Origin: Deuterostichococcus epilithicus
Taxonomy: Eukaryota > Chlorophyta > Trebouxiophyceae > Prasiolales > Stichococcaceae
Reading direction: 5' to 3'
NCBI GenBank assembly: GCA_033439295.1
Contig: JAVTLE010000004.1
Span: forward strand, 1,364,012 to 1,428,011
Length of the DNA stretch: 64,000 nucleotides
Numbering within the stretch: position 1 is the stretch's first letter; each line of letters starts with the position of its first letter. Positions 23,133-34,700 of this stretch are shown in pieces. Both the position numbers and the translations under genes were made by a program. Below the pieces are notes generated by a model. That model worked only from the letters and a program-made list of their open reading frames with translations, had not been told where the DNA came from and ran no database searches.

Positions 23133-24011
23133 ATGAAACGAAATGAAGCGCCATTTCACTTTGTCTGCTCAGGCACCATCTTGAGTGCTGTGAAGTCACG
23201 TCATGTCTGCCTTGCACGTACATGCTGGCAATGCTGGTCCGAGTGCGTGCATAGTTGCCCGGATGACACTACCCAGCAGTGCATGTGCGTGTGTCTGGCG
23301 CTGCAGGCCATCCAAGTGCGGGCGGGAATGGTACATTTACCCGAAACAGGGAGGGTGGAAGTCGGAGAAGCATTGATTCGCAGTGCTTCAGTACACCACT
23401 TCAGTCACGCACGCATTCACGAGGTGATGAGGACCAAGCACATAGATCCACTCGCGAGATCCACTCGATCGAGCGATTCGCATACGGCGGCGATAATGCA
23501 GACGAGAACGGTCCGTAACAACACTGCATGCACCGGGCTAACGGTGTTCCTTTCGCGCAGCGCCCGCGCGCCCCTAGCAGCCTGCTGTCCCTGCTCGATT
23601 CAGCAGCTGCTTTCGTTGTTTGTGCTGCCTGAACCCTGTCCGTTCCCGCTTGAGTACGCCCTGCCCGCCCGAGCTTTGGCACACTTCCATCGCTACGGGG
23701 AAGTTACAGGGCTGAAGGATTCTGGTAAATACCAGAATTTCCGCCGACGTGCGCCAAGTGGCACGTCCGGTGAACTTGCAGGGTTTGGGGGGCTGGAGCG
23801 GGACTTTGCGAGACTGGTGTCATTCTGCACCTTCTCAGATCGCACCAGCAAACGCCTTGAGCCTGTGCACTGGCCGCCTGATCTGCGGCTACAAGATACT
23901 GAGGCCTTTGGGGCGGATGCACAGTTGCATCAGCCACTTCTCCACATTGTCTGGGCAACGCTGATTCCGAGCGTTTGCGTTGCTCGTACTGCATGCCATA
24001 TCAACTTCTGA
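23133..24011 (+). CDS. Hypothetical open frame, unrecognised
   Basis: An uninterrupted frame of about 292 codons lies between the BTB gene and the TBC gene. It is rich in Ser/Ala/Cys and has no domain, signal or repeat I recognise. Such frames can arise by chance in GC-rich DNA. Codon composition is not obviously like that of the neighbouring exons, and no splice pattern supports it. Confidence 0.15.
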   Translation: MKRNEAPFHFVCSGTILSAVKSRHVCLARTCWQCWSECVHSCPDDTTQQCMCVCLALQAIQVRAGMVHLPETGRVEVGEALIRSASVHHFSHARIHEVMRTKHIDPLARSTRSSDSHTAAIMQTRTVRNNTACTGLTVFLSRSARAPLAACCPCSIQQLLSLFVLPEPCPFPLEYALPARALAHFHRYGEVTGLKDSGKYQNFRRRAPSGTSGELAGFGGLERDFARLVSFCTFSDRTSKRLEPVHWPPDLRLQDTEAFGADAQLHQPLLHIVWATLIPSVCVARTACHINF

Positions 24012-24251
24012 GCAACAGGCAGCCGAGGTGGAGGTAATCCTTCAATCCGTTTCGGATCGAAAGACACAAGCCGCGTGTTTGAGAGCGAACTGTAGCCTCC
24101 CACACAGGTGCTGCCGGGCTGCAGCCACAACATCTCGGCCTTCTCCTGGATAGCACTGAGAGGCGCGGCTGGGGTAGCGAGTTGGGCCACCGCCACAGCC
24201 TGTACAGCTGCAGACCGGCTGGCGCCAGGTTACTCATCGAGCCCCGGCCAC

Positions 24252-27200
24252 ATGAAGCTGGCAGCGCACGACGGACCTGCGGCGAACGCCAACAGGCTGG
24301 TCAGCCACAGAGTGTCCGATTCCCCGCCGACCCCTGAGCTGCCTGCTCCGCTCAATGCGGCGCTGGCGAGCGAGGTTGGGTCTGCGGCAAGCGGCGCGCA
24401 CATCGGCGTTCCTCCCACTGGCCTCGCTGACGCTGCTGTTGTTCCCAATGGCAAATACGAACCTGCCAGCGCAGCTGCTGGCGGCCCCACCCCGCATGTG
24501 GCGCCGCCATTGGAGCTTACAGAATTGGCACCCAACGCCGCCAGCAGCGGCACCGGCGCCGGCGCGGGCGGCTCCGCCAACGGCAGCATGGACGCTGCTG
24601 TTGCAGCCTCTCAGCAAGTGCCACCGGCGGCGGGTGAGCCACCAGCGGCACCCGCTGCCACCGATTCCGCCTCGGCCGCTGCTGCAGCCGCCGGTGCCTG
24701 CGGCGCCAGTGGCCATGCCGACGTGGCGGCGCCAAGGGCGCCCATCGATGTGGCGGCCCCCAAGCGCTTGGGCAGTAGCGCATCTGACGGGCTGCGGGAC
24801 GGCACGCCCTCCTCCATGATGTCATTCGACACCATGGACAGCAGCTCAGCGCCCGGCAGGTGCGTGACACCGCCTCCAGCATCAAGTTGGGTGCACTTGG
24901 GTACATCGATATTCAGGAGTAGTTCCTCCGCTGCCTGTTCGGTTTAGGTGCAGGCCGTGCAGTAGTCAGCTGGCTCCCCAAAACCATGCACGCCAGAGCC
25001 GAGCATGCCTGACGCCCGATGCTGCATACTAATGAGAAACCGCTCTGCGCTCGCGCCCGCAGCCGGGGGTCCAGCTTCAGCAGCAGCGGCAGCAGCAGCC
25101 CCGCGGCCTGGAGCCGCAGCGGCTCCCTCGCCAGCAACCTGTCCGGCCTCAAGGTGCTCCTGCTAATTCCTGCTTTGCACAGCTCAGCATGCTCCCTCGA
25201 GTGCCTCTGCCACGCTCGTCGGAAGTGTGTCGCAATGTGACCTTGACCGTCCAGCCGACTGCCAGTGGTCTTGGAAGCATGCTTGCGTTGGTGCACATGG
25301 CTCGATGCAAGCTGACTGCCAGGCTGCCGCTGGAGGCTCGCCTCGCATACGTGGCAGCAGAACCACTGAGCGCAGACCCATACACCACCAACTGCAGTCC
25401 ACATGTGCAGGTGGACAGTCGGTCTGCCAGCCAGAACAACGAGTTGCCGGCGTCGGCTGTGCTGGAGCGGCTGCATGTGCAGCCTGCGGACCCGGCGCGT
25501 CCATCCTGGCAGCCGGCGGCGGCCGGTGCCGGCGGCATAGCAGGCGCCATGGGGCCCGGCATGGGCGCTGGCGCCACGGCAGGCAGCGACGGCCGCGCCA
25601 AGGCGGTCAGTTTGGCGGAGGCCGCGCGGACGGCGGACGCCGCAGAGCAGGCGGCGGGTGGCCCGCCGCGGCCCAGCACCAGGCGCGAGTCGCACATCGC
25701 TTCCATCGTGTGGACAGGGACATGACACGAGGGGGATGTCGACGTTTCATGTCAGCTCACTGTCCTTGCCGGGCATATGCGCCAGGCGATTCTTCGTCAG
25801 CCCATGGCACGACCTCGTCACATTGTGGTGCTCGACGAGGTTGCCTGTTTGCTGATCAGTGAACATCGTTCTGGAACTCTGCTGCTGCGCAGGAAGATGA
25901 GCCCTGAGCCGGCACAGTCCACAGGACGGGACGGCGGCGGCGGCGCGGCGCCCGCCGTGCCTCAGGAGGAGGGAACTGCAGTGCAGAACGGCGTCCGAAG
26001 GGGGAGCGCTTCTGCGCAGGCAGCGCGGCTGCAGGATGAGAGCACCCTCATTGACGGGGAGCGGCCGCTAGGTGTGTCTTGGTGACAATGTCACCCACTC
26101 CCTGCAACAAACAGTGTCAACAGCTGGGTCGCAAAGCATGCGGTGGACGGCATGTGCGTCCTCTGAAGAGAGCAAGGCACGCGACAGGTGGCGGGCGGGA
26201 CGCTCCCGACTCAGGAAAGTACAATGAAAACTGATTTGCATCAGCATCGCTCGCTGATCGGCTGCTAGCTTCTGCAGGCCTGACGTCCGGAGACGCAGGC
26301 GTATCAGCGGACGCGGCACGCGTCGGGCGTCGAGCCGCCGGCCCGGGGATGCTCAGCAGGAGCAACAACAGGCCGATGCCGTGCACATGCGCCTGCTGCT
26401 GTTGAAACCCTCGAACCTGTGTGCTGCGCAGGCCTCATGACGGAGACGCAGGTGTACCAGCTGATGCGGCACAAGTCGGGCGGCGTGCTGCCGACCGACC
26501 GCTACGGCTTCCTCCAGCGGGAGCAGGACGAAAAGGCTGCCGCCGCCGCCGCCGCCGCACGGCTTCCGCCGCCGCNGCCGCCTGGGGGCGCCGCCAGGCT
26601 GTCCGTCTCGCGGCTCAGCAAGACGCTGGGCGTGCCGGGCCGGCCGCGGGGGGTGCGCACCGGCAGCAACGGCAGCAGCACCGTGTCGTCCGCCGGCAGC
26701 GGTGAGAAGATTTGAGTGACCTCATCAGTCCACCCTTTCTCCCGCTCTGCTTTCACGAGCAGGCGGCACCGCGACCCTTTTCGTTCGCTGGCAGCGGTGA
26801 CATTACAAAGCCCCTCCTTCTCCCCCCTTCCCCTCTCTGTCTGAGCGCGCCGGCCCTGGGGACCATCCCTGACAATGCCGCAGTACTTGCCGTGCACTCC
26901 ATGCACGACAGCGCCCAGACCCAGCAGCGCCAGCGACGTGTGCGCGCCTGCTGGCCACCGCTCTCTGCTGCCATCTACTATGTCCCCGCTTCCCATTGGC
27001 CCAGGCGGCCTGCCGCCGGCGGGGCCGTCGTCACAGCCGGCGGTGTGGAACGTGCGGTCCGACCCAACAGCCGCGCTCAACCGGGAGCGCGACATCCGGC
27101 GGCTGCAGAAATGGCGCCGCATGCTCGGTGCGCACCTCTGCCCGCCTGACCGCCCCTACACGCAGTGCAGCGCGCGACTGCAGGACGGACTGCAATGGGC

Positions 27201-30200
27201 CGTTTTGCGGGTCCGAGGCTGCGGGTCATCGTTTTATGCAGGCCTCTGATGCCGAGGGTACCAGGTGGTGACTTGCCATGGGCTGTCGGCATACGCGCCA
27301 GAGCCTCCCCCCTCCTCCCACCACCGCCACCCCAACACCTCACAAAGCGCTGCGAGCCTGGACGTTGTCCAACTGCACTGACTGCACCTGAAAATCCTGG
27401 CATGGCTCGCATACCCCAGGCTTGGGCGGCATGGACTGGAATGCGTATGCACCCGCACAAGGTGCAGAACGAATCGAGCGTGCGAGGGCATTTGAACTGA
27501 AAACTCTGAAAATTCCTAGAGTCTAGTCTGCGCTCCTCCAGGCTGCGGCGGCGCCAAATGGAAAGTGCGCCTGAGGGCGCACCGCAAGGTGCAGAAATGG
27601 GTGCAAGCCTGATGCCGTTCCGTGATAGGTTTTCTGGAACGTGACATGAATTGTCCCCTCGCCCAGGCTCGGGCGGCGCCGACTGGAAGGCGTATGTGAG
27701 GGCGCACCCGCGCAAGGTGCAGAAGCGGGTGCGCAAGGGCATCCCCGACCAGCTGCGGGGCCTGGTGTGGCAGCTGCTGTCCGGCGGCCGCGACCTGCTG
27801 CTGCGCAACGAGGGTGAGTCCTTCCCGAACATATCTCGATCGGAGACTCTCCTTTTCCACTGCAAAAGGAGGTGAATTTCCTCAAGGCGCGCCGTGTGCA
27901 GCAGCTGCTACATGGCGGCCACATTTGCGAGGCCATCAGATTTTGCCCTACCCTCTCGATCCTCCAACCTTATCGAGGGCCACCTGCTTTTGGACGCCTG
28001 CTCACAAGCGTCTTGCCCAAACTCTCACGTGTTGAGAGGCGTGCCGTGACAGCCGGCGTGATCGTCCATTGAAGATATGCGGAGTGCCTCACTGCGGCGT
28101 AGCCAATCCGATGCCCACATGCTGCCCTGACACGCTGCTGCTAGGCGTCGCACCGTGCATCTCCGACCCAGCCTGGATGTCTGGACTGTCGAGCTTGCGC
28201 GCAAGGGCCGCTCACGGCCGCAAAGCCCCCTTCAGACCACAAAACCCTTCGGCAGGCATGCACTGCGGCCTCCTGTTGGTGGAGGCAGGCCCCCAAGGCG
28301 CCAGGTCTCTGTAGCCTGTGAACTCGCGACGCATCGTGCACTCTTTCGGCTGCAATGCAGGCGTGTATGCCGCCCTGGTGGCGGCGGAGGCGGGTCCGAA
28401 AGACGCCGAGATCGTGCGGGACCTGAACCGCACCTACCCGAGCCACGTGTACTACCAGCAGCGGCAGGGCCCGGGGCAGCTGTCGCTGTACAACGTGCTG
28501 AAGGCCTTCTCCCTCTTCGACAGCAAGGTGCATCGCTGTCTTCGTCTCTCTTCGAAAGGTTGAATGCATCACGGCGGCGGCGGCGGCAGCGGCGGCCCCA
28601 GCCTGCTGTTGCGGTGCTTCTCCCGCTACAACAGCAAGGCGCCCCCCTGTCATCGATGTGGTGCTGTGCTGATGTGGTTGCGGTGACTGTTCCGGTCTGC
28701 TGCTGGGGCGCCGCCATCACAAGGCTGGGGCTTCTGTGCAATGAGCGAGCATGGATGCGAGCGCCCCAGAGCGCGGCTCTGGAATTTGCATTTTCGCCAT
28801 CACTCGAGCAACTGGATGTCTTCGCAAGGACCACAGCATGGCGAGGGTTGGCACCACCGGCTCCGGAGTCGCCTTGCTCAGGTCAATGGTCAAGGAGCCT
28901 GCTTTGTGCGATCTGATCTCTGCATGCAGGGCGTGCTTGGGTACTTCGGTAGCTGTACTCACAAGGCTCACAGGGAAGCAACCTCCGCCCGTGAAGGGGG
29001 AAGGAAGGGGAGGGGCCGCAGCAGAAATGAGCATCTTCTTGGACAGAGGTTGGCCTCATCATGGTGTCCAAGTCCAAGCGCCAACATAGGATCTGCGCCT
29101 GCCGCAGGTGGGCTACGTGCAGGGCATGGGCTTCATGGCAGGGCTGCTGCTGCTGTACATGAGCGAGGAGGACGCCTTCTGGACGCTGGCGGCGCTGCTC
29201 CACGGGGGCCGCCGGACCCCCTTGCAAGGCCTCTTCCAGCCCGGCCTGCCGCTGCTGCAGCTGTGCCTCTTCCAGGTGGGCGCCCACATTGGCAGCCGAG
29301 GAACCATATGAGGGAACTGAGTTGAGGGAGGGAGGGAGGCAGGCAGGAAGGCAGGAAGGAAGGAAGGAAGGCAGCAAGGAAGGAAGGCAGAAACGGACCT
29401 GTGCTGGCCTTGCCACACCGCATCCTGTGCAGCAGGAGGCACTCACGGCAGAACCCCGGGATCACAACTTGGACTTGGCGTAGGTGGGGTCATACACGCT
29501 TTTGCTGGCTGCTGTGCAGATGCGTGCGGCTGCTATGACACGAGCCGTTGGCAGCTGGTGAATGCATCCCCTTTCGAGGCTGGCTCTGCAACACCTCGAA
29601 CTCCTCTACATATCACCTTGCTGCCTCGCAAGAAAAAGCCAGCAGCGCAGCGGGCACGGGAGGAGCTGTCGGCGCTGGGGGTGCACCCACTACTGGCAGG
29701 ACCGCAGAGTGCAACCTATCTCCCAAGCCCTCCAACATCTCATGTCTCCCACACACTGCCCCGCAGTTCGAGCGCCTGGTGCAGGAGGAGCTGCCGGCGC
29801 TGGGGGCGCACCTGTCGGACGAGGGCATCGCGCCCAGCATGTACTGCAGCCACTGGTTCATCACCGCCTTTGCCTACGCGCTGCCGTTCGACCACCTGCT
29901 GCGCGTCTGGGACGTCTTCCTGCTGGAGGGCCTCAAGGTGGGGTGTTTTTTTCCCCTTAATATAGAAAAAGTATCTACTTGGGACATCTCCATGTTTGGT
30001 CCATTCGCCTTCCTTGTGCTAGGTTGTGTGGTGATACATGTTGACATTTGCCTGTGAGCGTGTGCGCCGGATGCTGGCTGTGCACTGTAATGCCATGCTG
30101 GAAGGCTCGAGGGTGGATCCCAGGGCCCTCGTCAGTGAAGAGGCCGGGCCTCCTACTTATCCTACATGCAGCTGCAAGCTTTTTCTGGTGGAGGCTCTCT

Positions 30201-30742
30201 TGTCAATCTGGGAGCCCGCTGCCAACTTGCCCTGCATACCGCTGCAAGCTTCCTCCAGTGGAGAGTTTATTCGAGCACGCCTAGAACCGTGATGTGCCCG
30301 CGCAGACCACGTTCCGGGTGGGGCTGGCGCTGCTGAAGGGCGTGGAAAAGGAGCTGCTGTCCGCCGATTTCGAGCAGGTGGGTGGCCCGCCTCCCGCAGT
30401 TGTGCAGGCGGCTGTGCCGTGCATGCACCCCAGCCTGCTGTCCCCCGTCCCACCGCACCACGTGCCTGGTCCATCGCTGCTGCGAGGCGGCTCACGGCAA
30501 CACCCAGGCCATCCGACTATTTTCCACAGCCGCCACCCATGCTGCTCCACACTCTTTATGTGCAGATCCTGGGCGTGCTGAACGCCAAATGGTTCCCAGC
30601 CTTCAGCCGCTCGCCGGTGGCGCTGCTCAAGACGGCGCTTGGCTTCAGCGTCTCGGCGCGCCTGGCAAAGTATCAGGTGGAGTATGAATCGCAGCAAGCG
30701 GCGCTCGCGGGGCCGCAGGCGGCTGCCGGGACAAAGCCGTGA
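24252..30742 (+). CDS. TBC-domain Rab GTPase-activating protein
   Basis: Twelve phase-consistent exons: 24252-24859, 25063-25153, 25411-~25709, 25893-26071, 26432-26701, 27005-27127, 27667-27813, 28361-28527, 29108-29275, 29767-29937, 30306-30377, 30566-30742. The N-terminal third is Ala/Ser-rich and unstructured. The TBC domain starts KVQKRVRKGIPDQLRGLVW. It carries the arginine finger (EIVRDLNRTYPSH, IxxDxxR), the glutamine finger (GYVQGMGFMAG, YxQ) and MYCSHWFITAFAYALPFDH-LLRVWDVFLLEG. Both catalytic fingers are intact, so it should stimulate GTP hydrolysis on a Rab and act in membrane traffic. One N lies near 26577. The N-terminal exons might belong to a separate gene, but phases allow one transcript. 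Confidence 0.85.
26275..26350 (+). repeat. Decayed copy of TBC-gene exon 5 start in the preceding intron
   Basis: The stretch gcaggcctgacgtccggaga, then cgcaggcgtatcagcgg, parallels gcaggcctcatgacggagac, then gcaggtgtaccagctga at the real exon (26427-26480). It includes the CAG acceptor. Confidence 0.75.
27409..27612 (+). repeat. Two decayed copies of TBC-gene exon 7 in the preceding intron
   Basis: Copy 1 (27409-27490) has cccaggcttgggcggcatgg, then actggaatgcgtatg and gcacaaggtgcagaa. Copy 2 (about 27538-27603) has ggctgcggcggcgccaaatg, then ggcgcaccgcaaggtgcaga. The functional exon at 27662-27745 reads cccaggctcgggcggcgcc, then gcacccgcgcaaggtgcaga. Three tandem versions therefore precede or form one exon. 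Confidence 0.8.
28255..28312 (+). repeat. Decayed copy of TBC-gene exon 8 start in the preceding intron
   Basis: The stretch gcatgcactgcggcctcctg, then gtggaggcaggcccccaag, parallels gcaggcgtgtatgccgccct, then cggaggcgggtccgaaag at the exon start (28358-28410). Confidence 0.55.
29323..29395 (+). repeat. GGGA/GGCA/GGAA microsatellite in TBC-gene intron
   Basis: Purine-rich tetranucleotide run of gaggga, ggca and ggaa units between exons 9 and 10. Confidence 0.8.
29650..29700 (+). repeat. Decayed copy of TBC-gene exon 10 in the preceding intron
   Basis: The stretch gaggagctgtcggcgctggg, then ggtgcaccca, closely matches gaggagctgccggcgctggg, then ggcgcacctg in the exon (29786-29817). Confidence 0.75.
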
Positions 30743-31746
30743 GAGTTGAGGTAGCTGCTCCTGGCTGGAGCCTGCACCGCGGAACAACCTGGAACGGCGG
30801 AGAGGCCGCTCGAACGACTGCTCTGACACTGTGTCCTGCAAAGCTCATTCATTATTGTGGTTGTTCTCATGAAGATAGTGGAGAGCAACTGGGTGTGTGG
30901 TGTTTCGTGCACATGGTGTATACCCTGATCTCAGTACGGCAGTTTCTGTACGGCATGCATGACTCACATGGCCATGGTGCCAGCCCCCAGCACATGCCCC
31001 CTCGCAAGCATCTCGGAATAAACCGTCGTGCAGACACACGCGGCCCCGCCCGTGCACGGTCCCGATTTGTGACACTCTGCCAGATCTATCGCGACAACAC
31101 AGAGTGTAGCGCCGTCCGCCTAGCTCTTCCACACCCCTGCAATCGCCGGTTTCGCTTGGCCCCTTGGAATATTAGGTTGAAGGGCTTGCAGTGCAGGCAG
31201 GCTCTCTGAGGAGCTGCACAGCAGTGCACGCGAGCATTGGCAGCCTCCGGCAAAGTAGCTGGTGTTTCCGAAACGCTGCAGGAGCCGACGCCATCGTTGG
31301 GTCAAGCAGCACACTTCGGGGGCGCTTTTGCCGGTCGAGCAGCGTAGAGTAGGTGCCAGTCTCGAGACGCTCCAAGAAGCACATGGAAGAAGCACACAGG
31401 GCTCAGCAAAAGGTGAGGCACTCGCTGTTAGAGTTTGCAGTTGCAAGTGAGCCTGCAGCGGGTGCCCTTTGTGAGCAGGCTGTTCGCAGTGCAAGCTCTT
31501 CAGTACGCTTCAGAGCCAGATAAAGCTCTGGGCTGTTCCTGCATGCTCCTCTTGTTGTGCAGCCGCTGTCACTTCATTCGGCGTACCTTGCGCACGGCAG
31601 CGAGCAGCAGTTGTAGCTGCTGGCAGGCAGACTGGGCGCGATGCTCCAGCCGCCCTCGAGGCAAACCTGTATCCTGATCACGCAGGCTGCTGGAGTTTGA
31701 TCCGCATCCCACCTAGACAGCCCGCCGCTGCCCGGCACTGGGCAGG
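30743..31746. other. Intergenic stretch, no gene recognised
   Basis: About 1 kb between the TBC-gene stop and the VTC4 ATG, in tandem orientation. Short frames only. An aataaa-like ggaataaacc is near 31016, but its role is unsure. Confidence 0.35.
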
Positions 31747-34700
31747 ATGAAGTTTGGCAAGGTGGGTCATTGCACACAACTTCGTTTGCAGCACATCAGC
31801 GCAACCGTGAGCTGCGCTGATGTGCTTATGACTGCACGATCCGTGCTTAAAAGCTCGACTGCGCCCTAGCATGCCGTTGTCAACTGCTGATGTCTCTCCA
31901 TTGTTGACGCAGTACCTTTCCGACAAGGTGGGCAGCCCTCGGAATGCAGCTGCGAAAATTCCAGTGTCAATGCATCCACGCATGCTTCCAGCCTTGTCGC
32001 CTGTCGTCCCCTGCATGCGCTGGCCCCGCAGGCATGTCGACTCGGGTTTGCAGCCGCATCAACACACGTCTAACGCCGACTTCATGCGGCACCGCAGGCA
32101 CGGCCAGAATGGGCAACACAGTACCTGGACTACAAAAAGGTGCCTGACACCCCCAACAGCTCCTTGCGCTTCTCCACGCAATCTTCCCCTGATGCACTGC
32201 GGCAGTCTTTGAGCCACAGCTCCTGGCTCTCGTCAACGAGACCCTGACGAGTCAGCTGATCGCCCTGCCACACGTCATGGGGTGCTTGCATGCTGCTCTT
32301 GCACTGCTGACCGTTGCAGCTGAAGGACCTGCTCGAATGGCCTGATCAAGAAGAGCGTGTGTGGGAGGCGATGACATCATCAGAAATGTTTTGTGACGAT
32401 TGTTGTGCTCTCGTGCCGCAGCTCAAGGACCTGATAAAGGAGAGCGTGCGAGAGGCAGAGGCGGGCGGCGACATGATCAGCTACTCGCCGCGGACCACCT
32501 CGCTGTCGGTGGCGCGCGCGCAGACGCAGCGCGACGCCGCAGAGGAGCGCTTCTTCAAGGCGCTCGATGCGGAGGTGGGGTCCTGAGAACTAGGCTCTCT
32601 GAGATAGGGTTTGACCTGTGTGGGTGGTGCGCGCGGACACAATCACGCAGCGCGACGCCAGCGAGGAGCGCTTCGTCGGTAAGGCGCTCGATGCGGGGGT
32701 GGTTCACGGCTTGCAGCCGGGGCTTGGCGGCCTGGCGCGTCCTGCGGGGTCGCTCGAGCTGTGCGAGGTGTCCTGCAAGCTCGCTTTGCAGATCTTGCGT
32801 GGGAGGGGGCGCGGCTGATGACCCCCTTTCCCGTCCCGCCGCGCCATATCCTCGACCAATTGGGTCGCACCGTGGATGGCCTCAGGCCTCCACCATGGCT
32901 GGCGGCGGAGATCCAAGTCGTGGGTTATGGACTTGAGATACGAGGTTGATTCTCCGACCGCCTGGCGTGACTCTCAACTCTGGAGCTGGCTGCCGCGTGC
33001 GACGCCGCTCCTCTTAGTCCTTCTTGTTGTTTTGCAACCCAGGTACAAAAGGTGGGCGACTTCACGGAGGGCCGCGTCAAGTCCCTGGTGGTGGCGCTGG
33101 ACAAGCTGGATGGCCAGGTCAAGGCTGACCGCGGCGGGTCGCAGCGCGAGGCGCTTGAAGCGGTGCGCGAATTGTGTGGCCTTTTGGTGTTACCTCGCTT
33201 CGCTCGTGCGTGCACCACCCGACGCTGGACATACGCTGGATGGGCGGGGGCCGGAGCCGGCCGCGGCGGCGGCGGACAGCGCACTCTGCGGGATCGGGAT
33301 TGGGATGCGGCAGTGAGTGCGGTGGTGACTGGCCGGTCAGGGTTTTCACAAGGGTGTGCGGTGACGACTAGGTGTGCGTGCTCCTGAGCTGGCGCAGGAC
33401 TGCGCAGCAGCTGGGGGAGGCGTGCATTGCCAGTGCAGTTGTGGGTGTTGTAAATCATGTGTTTGTCGATTTCACGAGGACACGGGCATGAATCTGCGTC
33501 CTGGCAATCGGCGCAGGAGGCGCAGAAGCTGGGGGACGAGTACCTGGCGCTGGAAAAGTTCGTCAACCTCAACTACATGGTGCGCCCTGCTTGCTACAGG
33601 GGCTGCAATCGCAGCCAACATTGCATCAGGGTTCCGCAGCAGCAGCCCTAGGTGCTGGCCTTGTCAGCCTGGCTGATGACTTGCCGGACAAATCAGCGTG
33701 TGCCCAAGATGTGTGAAATGCTCATCGAGCAGCTGGTGGGCTGTGGATGCATCGAAACGCATGCTGAACTGCAGGCTCTCCTGCTCACAGGGCTTCCACA
33801 AGATTCTGAAGAAGCACGACAAGATGCTGCCGCACGCGCCCTGCCAGCAATTTTACGTGGCGCACCTGCACCAGCAGAAGTGGGTCCAGGTGCGCGGGAA
33901 AGAGGGTTCAAAGATTTGCGCATCTGCGGCCAGCCGTTGCTGCAGTCTGTTGATCGGTGCTGGCGCCGCGGCCGGGCGGCCTCCGTCGCCTTTTGGCACG
34001 ATCGTTGCTGCACCCTTGCGGGCTCTGTTGTTGTCTGTTGCCTTTTATCTTAAGAAACCAACGCCTGCACCTCCTCGTGTGACCCGGCCTCAGGCCACGG
34101 GCCTTGCTGCAGTGAGCGCAGCGTCGCCCTGCAGCAGCAACCTCGAAGCCTGCCTGCCGCTGCCATGCAGGGCACCAGCAGCAACATCCTGGTGCGGCTG
34201 TCCAACGTGTACTCGCAGCTGCGCGGCGACACCAGCGGCATCAAGAACGAGGACTCTGCCCAGGTGCGCGTGCACGCAGCGCACCTGCCTGCCTTTTCTG
34301 GCGGTGTTTTTCAACACGTTTGATGGCATAGCAGCTGCTGCTAAATCAGCTCAAGTCTCAAGGCTCAGGTCTCCAGCAGCGTGCAGTGGAAAAGCAAAAA
34401 GGCCCCTCGTTGGTGCCATGGATTCATCAGTGCTGAGCCTGCAGGCGATGGCTGTCGCCTGGGACGTGAGGACAAGTACCCCCAGGCGGCCTGGCCCTTT
34501 TTCTGTGCGTTCGACGACCAAGCACTGGGTGTGGGCGATGGCCATGTCAGCAGTCAGCACCGACTGTCAACGCTGCATCTCTGCTGCTGCCGCAGGGCTT
34601 TGTGCGGTCGACGACCAAGTACTGGGTGCGGACCACTGACGTGTCGGCGGTGAAGCACCATGTGCTGCAGCACCTGCCCGTCTTCCAGTTCGAAAAGTCG

